13,361 nucleotides of DNA, taken from Clostridiaceae bacterium (GTDB lineage Bacteria > Bacillota > Clostridia > Lutisporales > Lutisporaceae). Made by a program: the position numbers and the translations under genes. Positions 12,945-13,361 of this stretch are shown here, piece by piece. The notes beneath the pieces are model-generated. The model searched no databases and was not told the origin of the DNA. It worked only from the letters and a program-made list of their open reading frames with translations. The stretch lies in NCBI GenBank assembly GCA_003527145.1, contig DPSW01000445.1, positions 16,470-29,830 of the forward strand, read 5' to 3'. How positions within the stretch are numbered: position 1 is the first letter of the stretch; each line of letters starts with the position of its first letter.

Positions 12945-13361
12945 ATGGTAGATTTGAAGGAACGGATAATCAGGTCGAAGCTTACAAAAAAAGAAAGTGC
13001 TATAGCTGAATATGTACTCTATAATATTAGCAAAGCATGTTTCATGTCAGCCAGCGACCTTGCCAAAGAACTGAATACAAGTAATACTTCTGTAAATAGA
13101 ATGGCTAAGGCATTGGGATACAAGGGCTTTAACGAGTTGCAAAAGGATATCCAAGAATATATAGCATCGCAAGCTGATTCTCATGATAAATTTCGATTAC
13201 CTCCAAATCAAAGAATAGTGAAAGTTGATGATAGAGAGTTTTCAGAAGAAAATCTCGTTACAAAATATTTTGAGCTTACCACTAGTAATATTATGAGTGT
13301 ATTATCTAAAAATTCATTGGATAGGATTGAGCGTATAGCAGATATTCTGGCTTCAAGCAAT
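12945..13361 (+). CDS. MurR/RpiR family transcriptional regulator, N-terminal part
   Basis: The frame runs off the right edge; 139 codons are visible. Residues about 13-75 form an RpiR-type helix-turn-helix domain: LTKKESAIAEYVL opens it, MSASDLAKELNTSNTSVNRM is the DNA-binding helix pair, and AKALGYKGFNELQKDI closes it, in the pattern 'A..LG..GF.EL' typical of the family. The next part (VTKYFELTTSNIMSVLSKNS) is the linker helix before the SIS domain that binds phosphorylated sugars or similar effectors; the SIS domain itself lies outside the window. The ATG at 12945 is 14 nt after GGAGG (12926-12930), rather far. The in-frame GTG at 12933 is too close (2 nt), and a TTG at 12940 hits a stop at once, so ATG is the best choice. 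It may control the preceding cassette or genes further right. Confidence 0.88.
   Translation, partial: MVDLKERIIRSKLTKKESAIAEYVLYNISKACFMSASDLAKELNTSNTSVNRMAKALGYKGFNELQKDIQEYIASQADSHDKFRLPPNQRIVKVDDREFSEENLVTKYFELTTSNIMSVLSKNSLDRIERIADILASSN

Overview
The window reads as chromosomal DNA of a low-GC, endospore-forming member of the Bacillota, most likely class Clostridia. Three things support this. The SRP RNA is the long Gram-positive type with an Alu domain. The order SRP RNA - dnaX - ebfC - recR - yaaL - bofA is the conserved Bacillus/Clostridium block. bofA is a sporulation gene. Strong AGGAGG-type ribosome binding sites and A/T-rich intergenic hairpins fit the same picture. Every gene I accept is on the + strand. 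I cannot name the species.

Left part (1-4800), housekeeping: the 3' end of a TldD/PmbA-family gene; the SRP RNA with a consensus promoter and an intrinsic terminator; dnaX (clamp loader); ebfC and recR, which overlap by one base; a small DUF2508/YaaL gene with a TTG start; and bofA. This block carries unusual cis-elements. dnaX has a slippery A AAA AAG heptamer in the shift-prone phase with a Shine-Dalgarno-like GGAGG 10 nt upstream, the same layout as the E. coli dnaX frameshift signal. A 179-bp element with inverted ends built of spaced CAC(T/G)GAA-like units separates dnaX from ebfC. A 21-nt inverted repeat buries the ribosome binding site of the yaaL gene. Two perfect A/T-rich palindromes, both predicted to form an AUGU-loop hairpin, lie before and after bofA.

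Right part (4800-13361), an import and hydrolysis cassette: after a good sigma-A promoter come a lipoprotein peptide-binding protein, two Dpp/Opp-type permeases and two ATPases. These are followed by a C45-family Ntn acyltransferase/amidohydrolase and an M24 'pita-bread' protein that has lost most of the usual metal ligands (creatinase-like). The start of an RpiR-family regulator runs off the right edge. Gaps between the permease, ATPase and hydrolase genes are short, except at two hairpin-bearing spacers (after the binding protein and before the C45 gene). My reading is that this is one catabolic unit that imports a peptide-like or N-acylated/amidine compound and cleaves it in the cytoplasm. 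The substrate cannot be read from the sequence. This cassette is the best candidate in the window for an undescribed pathway.
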